This document shows, in pieces, positions 1-6,417 of a stretch of DNA of 7,762 bases. The number at the start of each line of letters is the position of its first letter. Position 1 is the first letter of the stretch. The stretch lies in contig DATHUV010000103.1 in the NCBI GenBank assembly GCA_035461905.1, positions 1-7,762 of the forward strand. Direction: 5' to 3'. The position numbers and the translations under genes were made by a program. The notes under the pieces were generated by a model, which was given only the letters and a program-made list of their open reading frames with translations, did not search any database and was not told the DNA's origin. Origin of the DNA: SZUA-442 sp035461905 (GTDB taxonomy: Bacteria; Actinomycetota; Acidimicrobiia; Spongiisociales; UBA5794).

Positions 1-1
1 G

Positions 2-1051
2 ACCCTGCATGCAGGGGGAGCCGAGATTGTTGCGACCGGCAATCACGGTTCCACGCAGGACGACGTGGTCGCTCACCTTCGGGGTCTCGGCATGATCATT
101 CACGGTAGGCGAGCCGACACCCTCGAGGAGCACCACGCGAACCTCGCTGCGGTTGATGCGGCCGGACCAACCATCCTCCTCGACAACGGTGCCGATCTCG
201 CGGCACTCGCCGCGAGACGTGTCGACCCCTCCGCCGTGGCTCGTGGCGACGCGACAGGGGGAACGGGCATCGTCGGTGGTACGGAGGAAACGACGAGCGG
301 CGGGATGCGCCTCCGCACAGAGCTCGCCGGTCGGATCCCGTTTCCCGTCGTTGTCATCAACGACTCATTGCTGAAGGCCATCGGAGAGAACAAGCATGCG
401 GTTGGGCAGTCGGTCGCGGAGAGCCTGATGCGCATCACGAACCTGCGCATCCCCGGCCGCCGGTTCCTCGTGGTCGGCTACGGCTGGTGCGGGCGTGGGA
501 TCGCGCAGTACCTGCGCTCGCTCGGCGGAAAGGTGGCGGTCGTCGAGATCGACGAGCTCAAGGCATTCGAGGCCGCATGGGACGGCTACCGCGTGGGCAC
601 GATCGGCGATCTCGCGGCTTGGGCGGAGGTGGTCATCACCGCGACCGGCCAACCCGGTGTCGTGACCGATCCGGTGTTCGATGTCCTCCTCGATGGTGCC
701 GTTCTGGCCAATGCGGGGCACTTTCCTCTCGAGATCGACGTGCCAGGCCTGTACGCCCGGGCGGCGGGTCGAACCGTGCTCGACGAGGCGATCGAGCGCA
801 TCGACCTTCCCGATGGGCGGCATGTGATCCTCCTCGCCGAGGGCCGGATGATGAACCTCGCAGGGCGCGAACCGAAAGGCAACTCGATCGAGGCCATGGA
901 TCTCGGGTTCCTGCTCCAAGCACTCTCGCTCGAACGTGTCGCGATGGCGGCATCCCACGGTGGACTTGTCGCCGGGGCGCAGCCCGTGCCCGACGACATC
1001 GAGCGTGACATCGCCAGGCGAATGCTCGCGGCGATGGGTGCCGACCGTTGA
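2..1051 (+). CDS. Adenosylhomocysteinase-like NAD-binding protein (5' partial)
   Basis: The frame is open from base 2, and the first visible residues (TLHAGGAEIVATGN, then STQDDV) are internal to the S-adenosylhomocysteine hydrolase (SAHH) family. The start is therefore upstream, with probably 60-70 residues missing; 349 are visible. The family reversibly splits S-adenosylhomocysteine into adenosine and homocysteine using tightly bound NAD in the cytosol. Visible family marks (visible-residue numbering) are GGTEETTSGG at 92-101, VINDSLLK at 118-125, the Rossmann loop GYGWCGRG at 159-166 followed by VEID at 181-184, and NAGHF at 237-241. Odd points: DDGGDL is replaced by DNGADL, the Asp four residues after the catalytic-region Lys is Glu (KAIGEN), and the adenosine-contacting GHP near the C-terminus is replaced by EPKGNS at 290-295. 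The C-terminal KPDHYRY tail is absent, although short SAHHs also lack it. The family fold is secure, but SAHH activity itself is doubtful. It overlaps the next gene by four bases. Confidence 0.85.
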   Translation, partial: TLHAGGAEIVATGNHGSTQDDVVAHLRGLGMIIHGRRADTLEEHHANLAAVDAAGPTILLDNGADLAALAARRVDPSAVARGDATGGTGIVGGTEETTSGGMRLRTELAGRIPFPVVVINDSLLKAIGENKHAVGQSVAESLMRITNLRIPGRRFLVVGYGWCGRGIAQYLRSLGGKVAVVEIDELKAFEAAWDGYRVGTIGDLAAWAEVVITATGQPGVVTDPVFDVLLDGAVLANAGHFPLEIDVPGLYARAAGRTVLDEAIERIDLPDGRHVILLAEGRMMNLAGREPKGNSIEAMDLGFLLQALSLERVAMAASHGGLVAGAQPVPDDIERDIARRMLAAMGADR

Positions 1052-2598
1052 GCATCGACACGATCGCCCTCGAGGTTGCGCGCCATCAGCTGGCCCGCAT
1101 CGCCGAGGACATGGGGATCGTCCTGCGCAACACATCGTTCTCACCGAACATCAAGGAGCGGCTCGATTGCTCAGCGGCGGTGTTCACCCCTGACGGTGAG
1201 ATGCTGGCACAGGCCGAGCACATTCCGGTCCACCTCGGGTCGATGCCCGCATCGGTCGCGGCGGTCATCGACCGGTTCGGGGCGGACCCTGCACCGGGTC
1301 ACCAGTTCGCCGTGAACGACCCGTTCGCAGGGGGGACCCACCTCAACGACCTGACCCTGGTTCGTCCCGTCCACGTCGGAACGCGACTCGTCGGGTGGGT
1401 GGGGAACCGTGCACACCACGCGGATGTCGGCGGTGAGGCTCCCGGGTCCATGCCCGCACATGCGACTGAGGTGACCCAGGAGGGCATCGTCGTTCCACCG
1501 ATGGTCGCCGTCGTTGACGGTGTGTGGACGGACGCGTTCCTCGTGCCATTCCTCACAGCAACCCGCACACCTGCGGAGCGACGCGGAGACCTCAGCGCCC
1601 AACTCGGCGCGAACGAAGCAGGGGCGCTGAGGCTCGCGGCGCTCGTGGACCGCATCGGGCCAGACGCGTTCACGGCGATGTCGCTCGCCCTCGGCGACTA
1701 CGGGGAACGCCGCATGGCACACGCGATCGAAGCCCTCCCTGACGGGACCGTGTCGTTCACCGACCACATGGAATGGAGGGAGGAGCTCCTCCCGATCACG
1801 GTGTCGGTGACGATCTCGGGGAGCGATCTCGTGGCCGACTTCGGCGACACCTGTGACCAGATCGCCGGCAACATCAACGCGGTGCGAGCTGTGACGGGAT
1901 CGTGTCTGGCCTACGCAGCGCGTGTCGCGACGGACCCCACGATCCCCGCCACCGGAGGCGCGCACAGGCCCCTCCACCTCATCACGCGTCCGGGTTCGCT
2001 CGTCGATGCGTTGGCGCCGGTCGCGGTCGCGGCGGGAAATGTCGAGACCTCGCAGCGCATAGCCGATGTCCTGCTGGGTGCGCTCGCGATGATCGCACCC
2101 GACCGGATACCGGCCGCCAGCCAGGGAACGATGAACAACGTCCTCATCGGGAACGACCACTTCGCGTACTACGAGACCGTCGCCGGAGGCCAGGGGGCGC
2201 GCCCCGGGCGTGACGGCCAGTCCGGAATCCAGACCGGGATGACGAACACGAAGAACACCCCGATCACGTCCCTCGCGATCCACTACCCCTTCGCGATCAC
2301 CCGGTATCGACTCCGGAGGGGAAGCGGTGGCGATGGTGTCTTCGTCGGTGGAGAGGGCATCGAGCGCGAGATCACGTTCGGTGAGGACGCCGTCGTGTCG
2401 CTCATGGGCGAGAGGCGCCTCACCGCACCGTGGGGGGTCGCCGGTGGGGAGTCAGGGGCACCCGGTGAGGATTGGCTGCGGCGGGGTGATGGCACCGCGG
2501 AGCGACTCCCATCGAAGTGCACCTTCGATGTCGCAGCCGGTGACAGGCTCCTCGTGCTCACCCCCGGCGGTGGGGGTTGGGGTCGTTCCGACGCCTAG
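1048..2598 (+). CDS. Hydantoinase B/oxoprolinase (HyuB) family subunit
   Basis: This 516-residue protein has the full architecture of HyuB, the subunit of ATP-dependent hydantoinases, 5-oxoprolinases and related acetone/acetophenone carboxylase-type enzymes. HyuB normally acts with the ATP-binding HyuA. Visible motifs in order are LEVARHQLARIAEDMG (8-23), SPNIKERLDCS (32-42), HIPVHLGSM (58-66), NDPFAGGTHLNDLTL (90-104), the His-rich RAHHADVGG (121-129) typical of metal binding, DLSAQLGAN (181-189), TMNNVLIG (361-368), MTNTKNTP (398-405), GSGGDG (425-430) and the C-terminal TPGGGGWG (505-512). The TTG start is chosen because the family's N-terminal helix begins right there and no better in-frame start lies nearby. 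It overlaps the upstream stop as TTGA, which implies translational coupling. The usual Glu positions after NTP appear replaced (NTPITSLA). Substrate cannot be told from sequence, and no HyuA is visible; it may lie upstream of the window. Confidence 0.9.
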   Translation: MSIDTIALEVARHQLARIAEDMGIVLRNTSFSPNIKERLDCSAAVFTPDGEMLAQAEHIPVHLGSMPASVAAVIDRFGADPAPGHQFAVNDPFAGGTHLNDLTLVRPVHVGTRLVGWVGNRAHHADVGGEAPGSMPAHATEVTQEGIVVPPMVAVVDGVWTDAFLVPFLTATRTPAERRGDLSAQLGANEAGALRLAALVDRIGPDAFTAMSLALGDYGERRMAHAIEALPDGTVSFTDHMEWREELLPITVSVTISGSDLVADFGDTCDQIAGNINAVRAVTGSCLAYAARVATDPTIPATGGAHRPLHLITRPGSLVDALAPVAVAAGNVETSQRIADVLLGALAMIAPDRIPAASQGTMNNVLIGNDHFAYYETVAGGQGARPGRDGQSGIQTGMTNTKNTPITSLAIHYPFAITRYRLRRGSGGDGVFVGGEGIEREITFGEDAVVSLMGERRLTAPWGVAGGESGAPGEDWLRRGDGTAERLPSKCTFDVAAGDRLLVLTPGGGGWGRSDA

Positions 2599-2624
2599 GG
2601 CGGGGATGAGCGACACCGGCCGAT

Positions 2625-2630
2625 GTACCG
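2625..2630 (+). promoter_or_regulatory. Candidate -10 element for a leaderless glcD transcript
   Basis: The hexamer TACCGT fits TANNNT and is followed by seven bases and then the ATG at 2638. This puts the expected transcription start on or next to that ATG. No Shine-Dalgarno-like sequence precedes either candidate glcD start. I see no convincing -35 hexamer 16-19 bases upstream, so the call rests on the -10 and its spacing alone. If real, glcDEF can be transcribed separately from the SAHH-like/hyuB pair. Confidence 0.3.
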
Positions 2631-2637
2631 TTGCGTC

Positions 2638-4044
2638 ATGTCCCTCGTCTCCGATCTCGAACGGTTGCTCGGGCCTGATCGTGTCCATCATCATCCCCTC
2701 GATCTCGCTGTGTACGCAAAGGACGCGGGCGTTCGATCCGGGACCGTCCTGGCTGTCACCCTCCCGGAAACGACCCAGGAAGTCGCAGCCCTCGTTCGGA
2801 TCGCGGCGAGCCACGGTGTCCCGATCGTCCCACGGGGAGCGGGAACGGGTCTCGCCGGCGGTGCCGTATCCGTCGTTCCCGGCGTACTCGTCGTCCTGAC
2901 CCGACTCGACGACATTCACGACATCGACCCGGTCGGACGAACAGCGTGGGTAGGGCCCGGCGTGATCAACCTCGACCTGACGCACGCGGTCACGTCGCAC
3001 GGACTCCATTTCGCCCCCGATCCCTCCTCGCAGCAGGCATGCACGATCGGTGGGAACGTGGGGACGAACGCCGGAGGGCCCCATTGCCTTGCCGATGGAT
3101 CCACGGCAGCGCATGTGCTCGCTGTGGAGTTCGTCACCGCCTCTGGTGATGTTGTCACGGTGGGAGGGGAGATGCCCGACCCGCCCGGCCTCGACCTTCG
3201 GGCCGTCGTCGTCGGGTCGGAGGGAACACTCGGGATCGTCACCCGTGTGCTCGTCAAGCTCACCGACGACCCGCCGGACGTCGCGACGATCCTCATCGGG
3301 TTCCCCTCTGTCACTTCGGCCGCAGCGACCGTCGGGGCGATCATCGCGGGAGGGATCGTGCCCGCCGCGCTCGAGATGATGGACCGGGCGATGGTTGCCG
3401 CGGTCGAGCGATTCGTGTATGCCGGGTACCCGCTCGACGCGGAGGCCGTGCTCCTTGTCGAGGTCACCGGCGTACCCGCCGCTGTCGCCGAGGAGGCGGA
3501 CATCATCGCGGGCATGGCTGCTGAGCAGGGCGCGACGACGGTTCGGATCGCCGCTGACGCCGACGAGCGTGCACTGCTGTGGAAGGGTCGGAAGTCGGCG
3601 TTCGGTGCCGTCGCCCAGATGGCGCCCGACTACTACCTGCACGACACCGTCGTGCCGCGCACGGCCCTCGTCGAGGTTCTCGAACGGATCTACGAGATCG
3701 GCGACCGATGGGGCCTCTCGATGCTGAACGTCTTCCACGCCGGTGACGGCAACCTCCATCCGCTCGTCGCCTTCGATGCACGGGTGCCCGGCATGCTGGC
3801 GCGGGTCCACGAGGCCGCAACGGAGATGGTGGTGGCGTCCATCGAGGCGGGTGGATCGCTCACGGGTGAGCACGGTGTGGGGGTCGAGAAGCGTGACCTC
3901 ATGCGGCTCGTCTTCTCGGATCTGGATCTCGACGCCCAAGCCCGGATCAGGGAGGCATTCGATCCTGATGGGGTCATGAATCCAGGGAAGGTGCTGCCGA
4001 CCGGATCTCGGTGCTTCGATGCCTCGGGGACACGACTGCCATGA
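2638..4044 (+). CDS. glcD: Glycolate oxidase subunit GlcD (FAD-linked oxidase)
   Basis: This is the flavin-bearing catalytic subunit of the glycolate oxidase/dehydrogenase complex. It oxidises glycolate, or a similar 2-hydroxy acid such as D-lactate, to the 2-oxo acid and passes electrons to the iron-sulphur subunit. With the ATG at 2638 it is 468 residues, somewhat shorter than E. coli GlcD (about 499). The N-terminal FAD-binding (PCMH-type) domain shows PRGAGTGLAGG (65-75), APDPSSQQ (126-133), GGNVGTNAGGPHC (138-150) and GSEGTLG (193-199). The C-terminal oxidase domain shows WKGRKSAFGA (315-324), HAGDGNLHP (367-375) with the expected metal/substrate His residues, and GEHGVG (410-415). An ATG at 2623 would add five residues (MYRCV). 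I prefer 2638 because the family begins near there and a -10-like hexamer lies between the two. The stop overlaps the glcE start as ATGA. The exact hydroxy acid is inferred from the glcDEF trio. Confidence 0.9.
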   Translation: MSLVSDLERLLGPDRVHHHPLDLAVYAKDAGVRSGTVLAVTLPETTQEVAALVRIAASHGVPIVPRGAGTGLAGGAVSVVPGVLVVLTRLDDIHDIDPVGRTAWVGPGVINLDLTHAVTSHGLHFAPDPSSQQACTIGGNVGTNAGGPHCLADGSTAAHVLAVEFVTASGDVVTVGGEMPDPPGLDLRAVVVGSEGTLGIVTRVLVKLTDDPPDVATILIGFPSVTSAAATVGAIIAGGIVPAALEMMDRAMVAAVERFVYAGYPLDAEAVLLVEVTGVPAAVAEEADIIAGMAAEQGATTVRIAADADERALLWKGRKSAFGAVAQMAPDYYLHDTVVPRTALVEVLERIYEIGDRWGLSMLNVFHAGDGNLHPLVAFDARVPGMLARVHEAATEMVVASIEAGGSLTGEHGVGVEKRDLMRLVFSDLDLDAQARIREAFDPDGVMNPGKVLPTGSRCFDASGTRLP

Positions 4045-5195
4045 GACCCGATGCCGTGTCCGATGCCGTCGTGGAAGCGCTGGTCGACCGTTTCCCCGAT
4101 GCGGTGGTGAAGACCGGTGGGCGGACCGATCGAGTCCTGCTCGCCCCGGCCTCGACCGAGCAGGCATGCGAGATGATCCGGTACGTCATGTCGGCACGCA
4201 TCCCGACGAGCTTCGTGGGAAACGGGGCCGGCGGCGACCTACCGCTTCCGCCGAGTCGGTGCCTCATCTCGACCCGTCGCTTGACGGGCGTCGTCGACCA
4301 CAAGCCGGACGACCTGACAGCCACGTTGAGGACGGGTACGACCCTCGGCGACCTCGAAGCGACCCTTCATGAGTCTGCACAGTCCGCTGTCCTGCCGGAA
4401 ACGACCCCCAGCCGAACGGTGGGCGGCGTCGTGGCCTCCGGCTCCTCGGGTTACCGGAGGCTCAGGTACGGGCCGACTCGCGATCGCGTCATCGGTGTCA
4501 CCCTCGTCACCGGATACGGCGAGGTCGTCAGGGGAGGCGGGCAGCTCGTGAAGAACGTCACGGGATACGACTTGGCGCGCCTGGTGACGGGAAGCCACGG
4601 TGCACTCGGCCTCATCACGGAGGTGAGCGTTAAACTCTGGCCGACGCCGAGGGCAACGGCGACGATCCCGTCCGACGATCCGGCGGCAGTCCTCAGCGGG
4701 CTGCACAGGCCGTCCGCAATCCTCGAGACCCAGGAGGGATCATTGGTGTACGTCGAGGGTGCTCCCGCTTCCATCACCCACGCCGAGCAGATCGTCGGAA
4801 ACCGATCCACAGATGGCCTCCACTGGCCGGAGCCGCTATCGGAAGGCGTCGTCGTGTCGGTCCGGGTGCCGGCCCGATCGACGTCGAGGGCGGTCTCGGC
4901 AGTTGGATCGTGGAAGGCCGAGCGGTTCATCGCCCAGCACGGTGTTGGCATCGTCGATGTCGGATTCACGAAGGCAGACGCCGGGGACATCGACGAGATG
5001 CGTGCCCAGATCCGCTCCATCGGTGGGATCGTCGTCATCGAGCGATGGCGTGTCGCCGACATGCCCAGTCCCGACCCCATGCCGGACCGCTGGGGCGCTG
5101 TGCCTAGCGCCATGGACATCGAGACCCGGTTGCGGTCGCTCTTCGACCCGCACGGCATCCTTTCCGAAGGCATGCTTCCGGGGGGTACGACGTGA
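4041..5195 (+). CDS. glcE: Glycolate oxidase subunit GlcE (FAD-binding)
   Basis: This second subunit of the GlcDEF complex carries an FAD-binding PCMH-like domain without the GlcD-type C-terminal oxidase motifs. The predicted length is 384 residues against about 350 in E. coli. Family marks are GNGAGGDLPLPP (60-71, the GlcE form of the FAD loop), LTATLRTGTTLGDLE (92-106), TVGGVVASGSSGYRRLRYGPTRD (126-148) and KNVTGYDLARLVTGSHGALG (171-190). After about residue 200 the sequence is poorly conserved, as is usual for GlcE. The ATG at 4041 is chosen over an in-frame GTG at 4011 because it overlaps the glcD stop as ATGA, matching the other junctions in this cluster. A GGGGA at 4026-4030 could serve as a ribosome-binding site, although the ten-base spacing is a little long. 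The identification rests on both motif order and the position between glcD and glcF. Confidence 0.88.
   Translation: MRPDAVSDAVVEALVDRFPDAVVKTGGRTDRVLLAPASTEQACEMIRYVMSARIPTSFVGNGAGGDLPLPPSRCLISTRRLTGVVDHKPDDLTATLRTGTTLGDLEATLHESAQSAVLPETTPSRTVGGVVASGSSGYRRLRYGPTRDRVIGVTLVTGYGEVVRGGGQLVKNVTGYDLARLVTGSHGALGLITEVSVKLWPTPRATATIPSDDPAAVLSGLHRPSAILETQEGSLVYVEGAPASITHAEQIVGNRSTDGLHWPEPLSEGVVVSVRVPARSTSRAVSAVGSWKAERFIAQHGVGIVDVGFTKADAGDIDEMRAQIRSIGGIVVIERWRVADMPSPDPMPDRWGAVPSAMDIETRLRSLFDPHGILSEGMLPGGTT
5180..5185 (+). promoter_or_regulatory. Shine-Dalgarno-like G run for glcF
   Basis: Six consecutive G bases lie six bases before the GTG at 5192, inside the last codons of glcE. A pure G run is only a partial match to the anti-Shine-Dalgarno sequence. 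Its position nevertheless supports GTG 5192 as the glcF start. Confidence 0.3.
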
Positions 5196-6400
5196 CCTGG
5201 GTGACAGACTGGCCACCGCTCCAGGTCGACCTCGATGCGTGCGTCACCTGCGGGCTGTGTCTCCCGGTGTGTCCGACGTTCCGCCTGACGGGGGACGAGT
5301 CGGCGTCCCCTCGCGGCAGGCTGACCGCGATCGCTGCGGTGGCCGGAGGGGTGATCCCGGTGGACGGTCGCTTCGACGAGATCACCTCCTTCTGCCTCCA
5401 ATGTCGGGCGTGCGAGACGGCGTGCCCCTCGCTTGTTCCGTACGGGGACATAATCGAGGCCGCACGCGAGGAGGCCGTCCAACAGGTCAGGCACCGAGGG
5501 AGGCGGATGGAGCGCCTCGCCATCGGACGCATCCTCGGATGGTCGGTGATCATGAGACTCGCAAGCATCGGTGCAGCACTCCTCCAGCGCATGCGGTTGC
5601 TCAGGCGCATCCCCCGGATCGGAGAACAGGCAAGGGGACTCCGACCCATACCCCTCCGCCCCCCATCCTTCCGGGGTGGCTCCTGGGGTTCTGGCACCCG
5701 CACCGTCACGCTGTTCACGGGATGCGTCGCCGATGTGTGGTTCACGGGAGTCCATCAGGCAACCGTCGAGGTGCTCGGCGCCGCCGGCTATCGAGTGGAT
5801 GCGCCGCCGGACCAGACCTGTTGTGGGGCCCTCGCCGCCCATGCCGGGCTCGGTCACGACGCCCGTCGATACGCCGCCCGCAACATCGAGGCACTCACCG
5901 GAAGCGATGTCATCGCGGTCGATGTCGCAGGATGTGGCGCCCATCTCAAGGGCTACGGTCGACACGGCGAAGCCGGTGCCGCAATCGCCGCTTGCACCTA
6001 CGACATCACCGAGCTGATCGCATCGGCGATCGCGGCTGGCGACCTGCCGACCCTTGAGCCGACCGGGAAGACGGTCGCAATTGTGGACCCTTGCCACCTC
6101 GAGCATGGCCAGCGGATCACGGATCAGCCGCGGCGGATCATCGAGGCTGCAGGCTTCACGGTCGTGGACGCAGACCGCGGAGGCCTGTGCTGCGGCGCGG
6201 CAGGGCTGTACCAGCTCGACCATCCCGACACGGGTGCAACACTCGGACGGAGAAAGGCGGCGGCAGTCGAGGACACCGCCGCCGGGATCGTCGCGGTGGC
6301 GAACGCGGGATGCGAGATGCAGCTGCGGCGCTTTCTCGATGAGGGTTTCGACATCGTCCATCCTGTCGAGCTCTACGCAGCCGCCCTGCGTACTCGCTGA
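5192..6400 (+). CDS. glcF: Glycolate oxidase iron-sulphur subunit GlcF
   Basis: This 402-residue protein is close in length to E. coli GlcF (about 407) and carries electrons from the GlcD flavin toward the membrane quinone pool. Two complete 4Fe-4S ferredoxin motifs are visible: C17, C20, C23, C27 (CVTCGLCLPVCP) and C68, C71, C74, C78 (CLQCRACETACP). Each is Cx2Cx2Cx3C followed by Pro. Two cysteine-rich CCG domains follow. The first has C178, C210-C211 (QTCCG) and C248 (AGCG); the second has C301 (DPCH), C333-C334 (GLCCGAAG) and C374 (AGCEMQL). All expected ligand cysteines are present, so the protein looks functional. It has no obvious signal peptide or transmembrane helix; membrane association would be peripheral. 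The GTG start overlaps the glcE stop as GTGA and is preceded by a G run. It is the last gene of the rightward cluster and ends six bases before the convergent acetyltransferase gene. Confidence 0.92.
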   Translation: MTWVTDWPPLQVDLDACVTCGLCLPVCPTFRLTGDESASPRGRLTAIAAVAGGVIPVDGRFDEITSFCLQCRACETACPSLVPYGDIIEAAREEAVQQVRHRGRRMERLAIGRILGWSVIMRLASIGAALLQRMRLLRRIPRIGEQARGLRPIPLRPPSFRGGSWGSGTRTVTLFTGCVADVWFTGVHQATVEVLGAAGYRVDAPPDQTCCGALAAHAGLGHDARRYAARNIEALTGSDVIAVDVAGCGAHLKGYGRHGEAGAAIAACTYDITELIASAIAAGDLPTLEPTGKTVAIVDPCHLEHGQRITDQPRRIIEAAGFTVVDADRGGLCCGAAGLYQLDHPDTGATLGRRKAAAVEDTAAGIVAVANAGCEMQLRRFLDEGFDIVHPVELYAAALRTR

Positions 6401-6417
6401 GTCCGATCAGATCGGGC
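6401..6417. terminator. Possible hairpin between convergent glcF and acetyltransferase genes
   Basis: GTCCGAT and ATCGGGC can pair as a seven-base-pair stem, with one G-U pair in the rightward transcript, around a three-base CAG loop. It starts directly after the glcF stop and covers the acetyltransferase stop codon. It is the only inverted repeat I noticed at this convergent junction, so it could end transcription from either side. There is no T tract on either side, so it would be an unusual (I-shaped) terminator at best. Confidence 0.3.

Noticed and set aside
2560..2577. CCCCC/GGGGG inverted repeat near the end of hyuB, considered as a terminator before glcD.
   Set aside because: It encodes the conserved HyuB C-terminal TPGGGGWG motif, so the repeat follows from Gly and Pro codons. 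It has no T tract and lies upstream of the stop codon.
2452..4167. A 571-codon open frame on the minus strand opposite glcD and the end of hyuB.
   Set aside because: It lies antisense to a gene with clear conserved motifs. Its translation is rich in Arg, Asp, Gly and His with no domain, as expected for an opposite-strand shadow in high-G+C coding DNA.
4759..6057. A 432-codon plus-strand open frame overlapping glcE and glcF in another frame.
   Set aside because: Arg/Ser/Pro-rich translation with no domain, while the overlapping frame encodes the GlcE and GlcF motifs.
4451..6361. A 636-codon open frame on the minus strand opposite glcE and glcF.
   Set aside because: Low-complexity composition without motifs, fully antisense to two well-supported genes. 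It is explained by codon bias.
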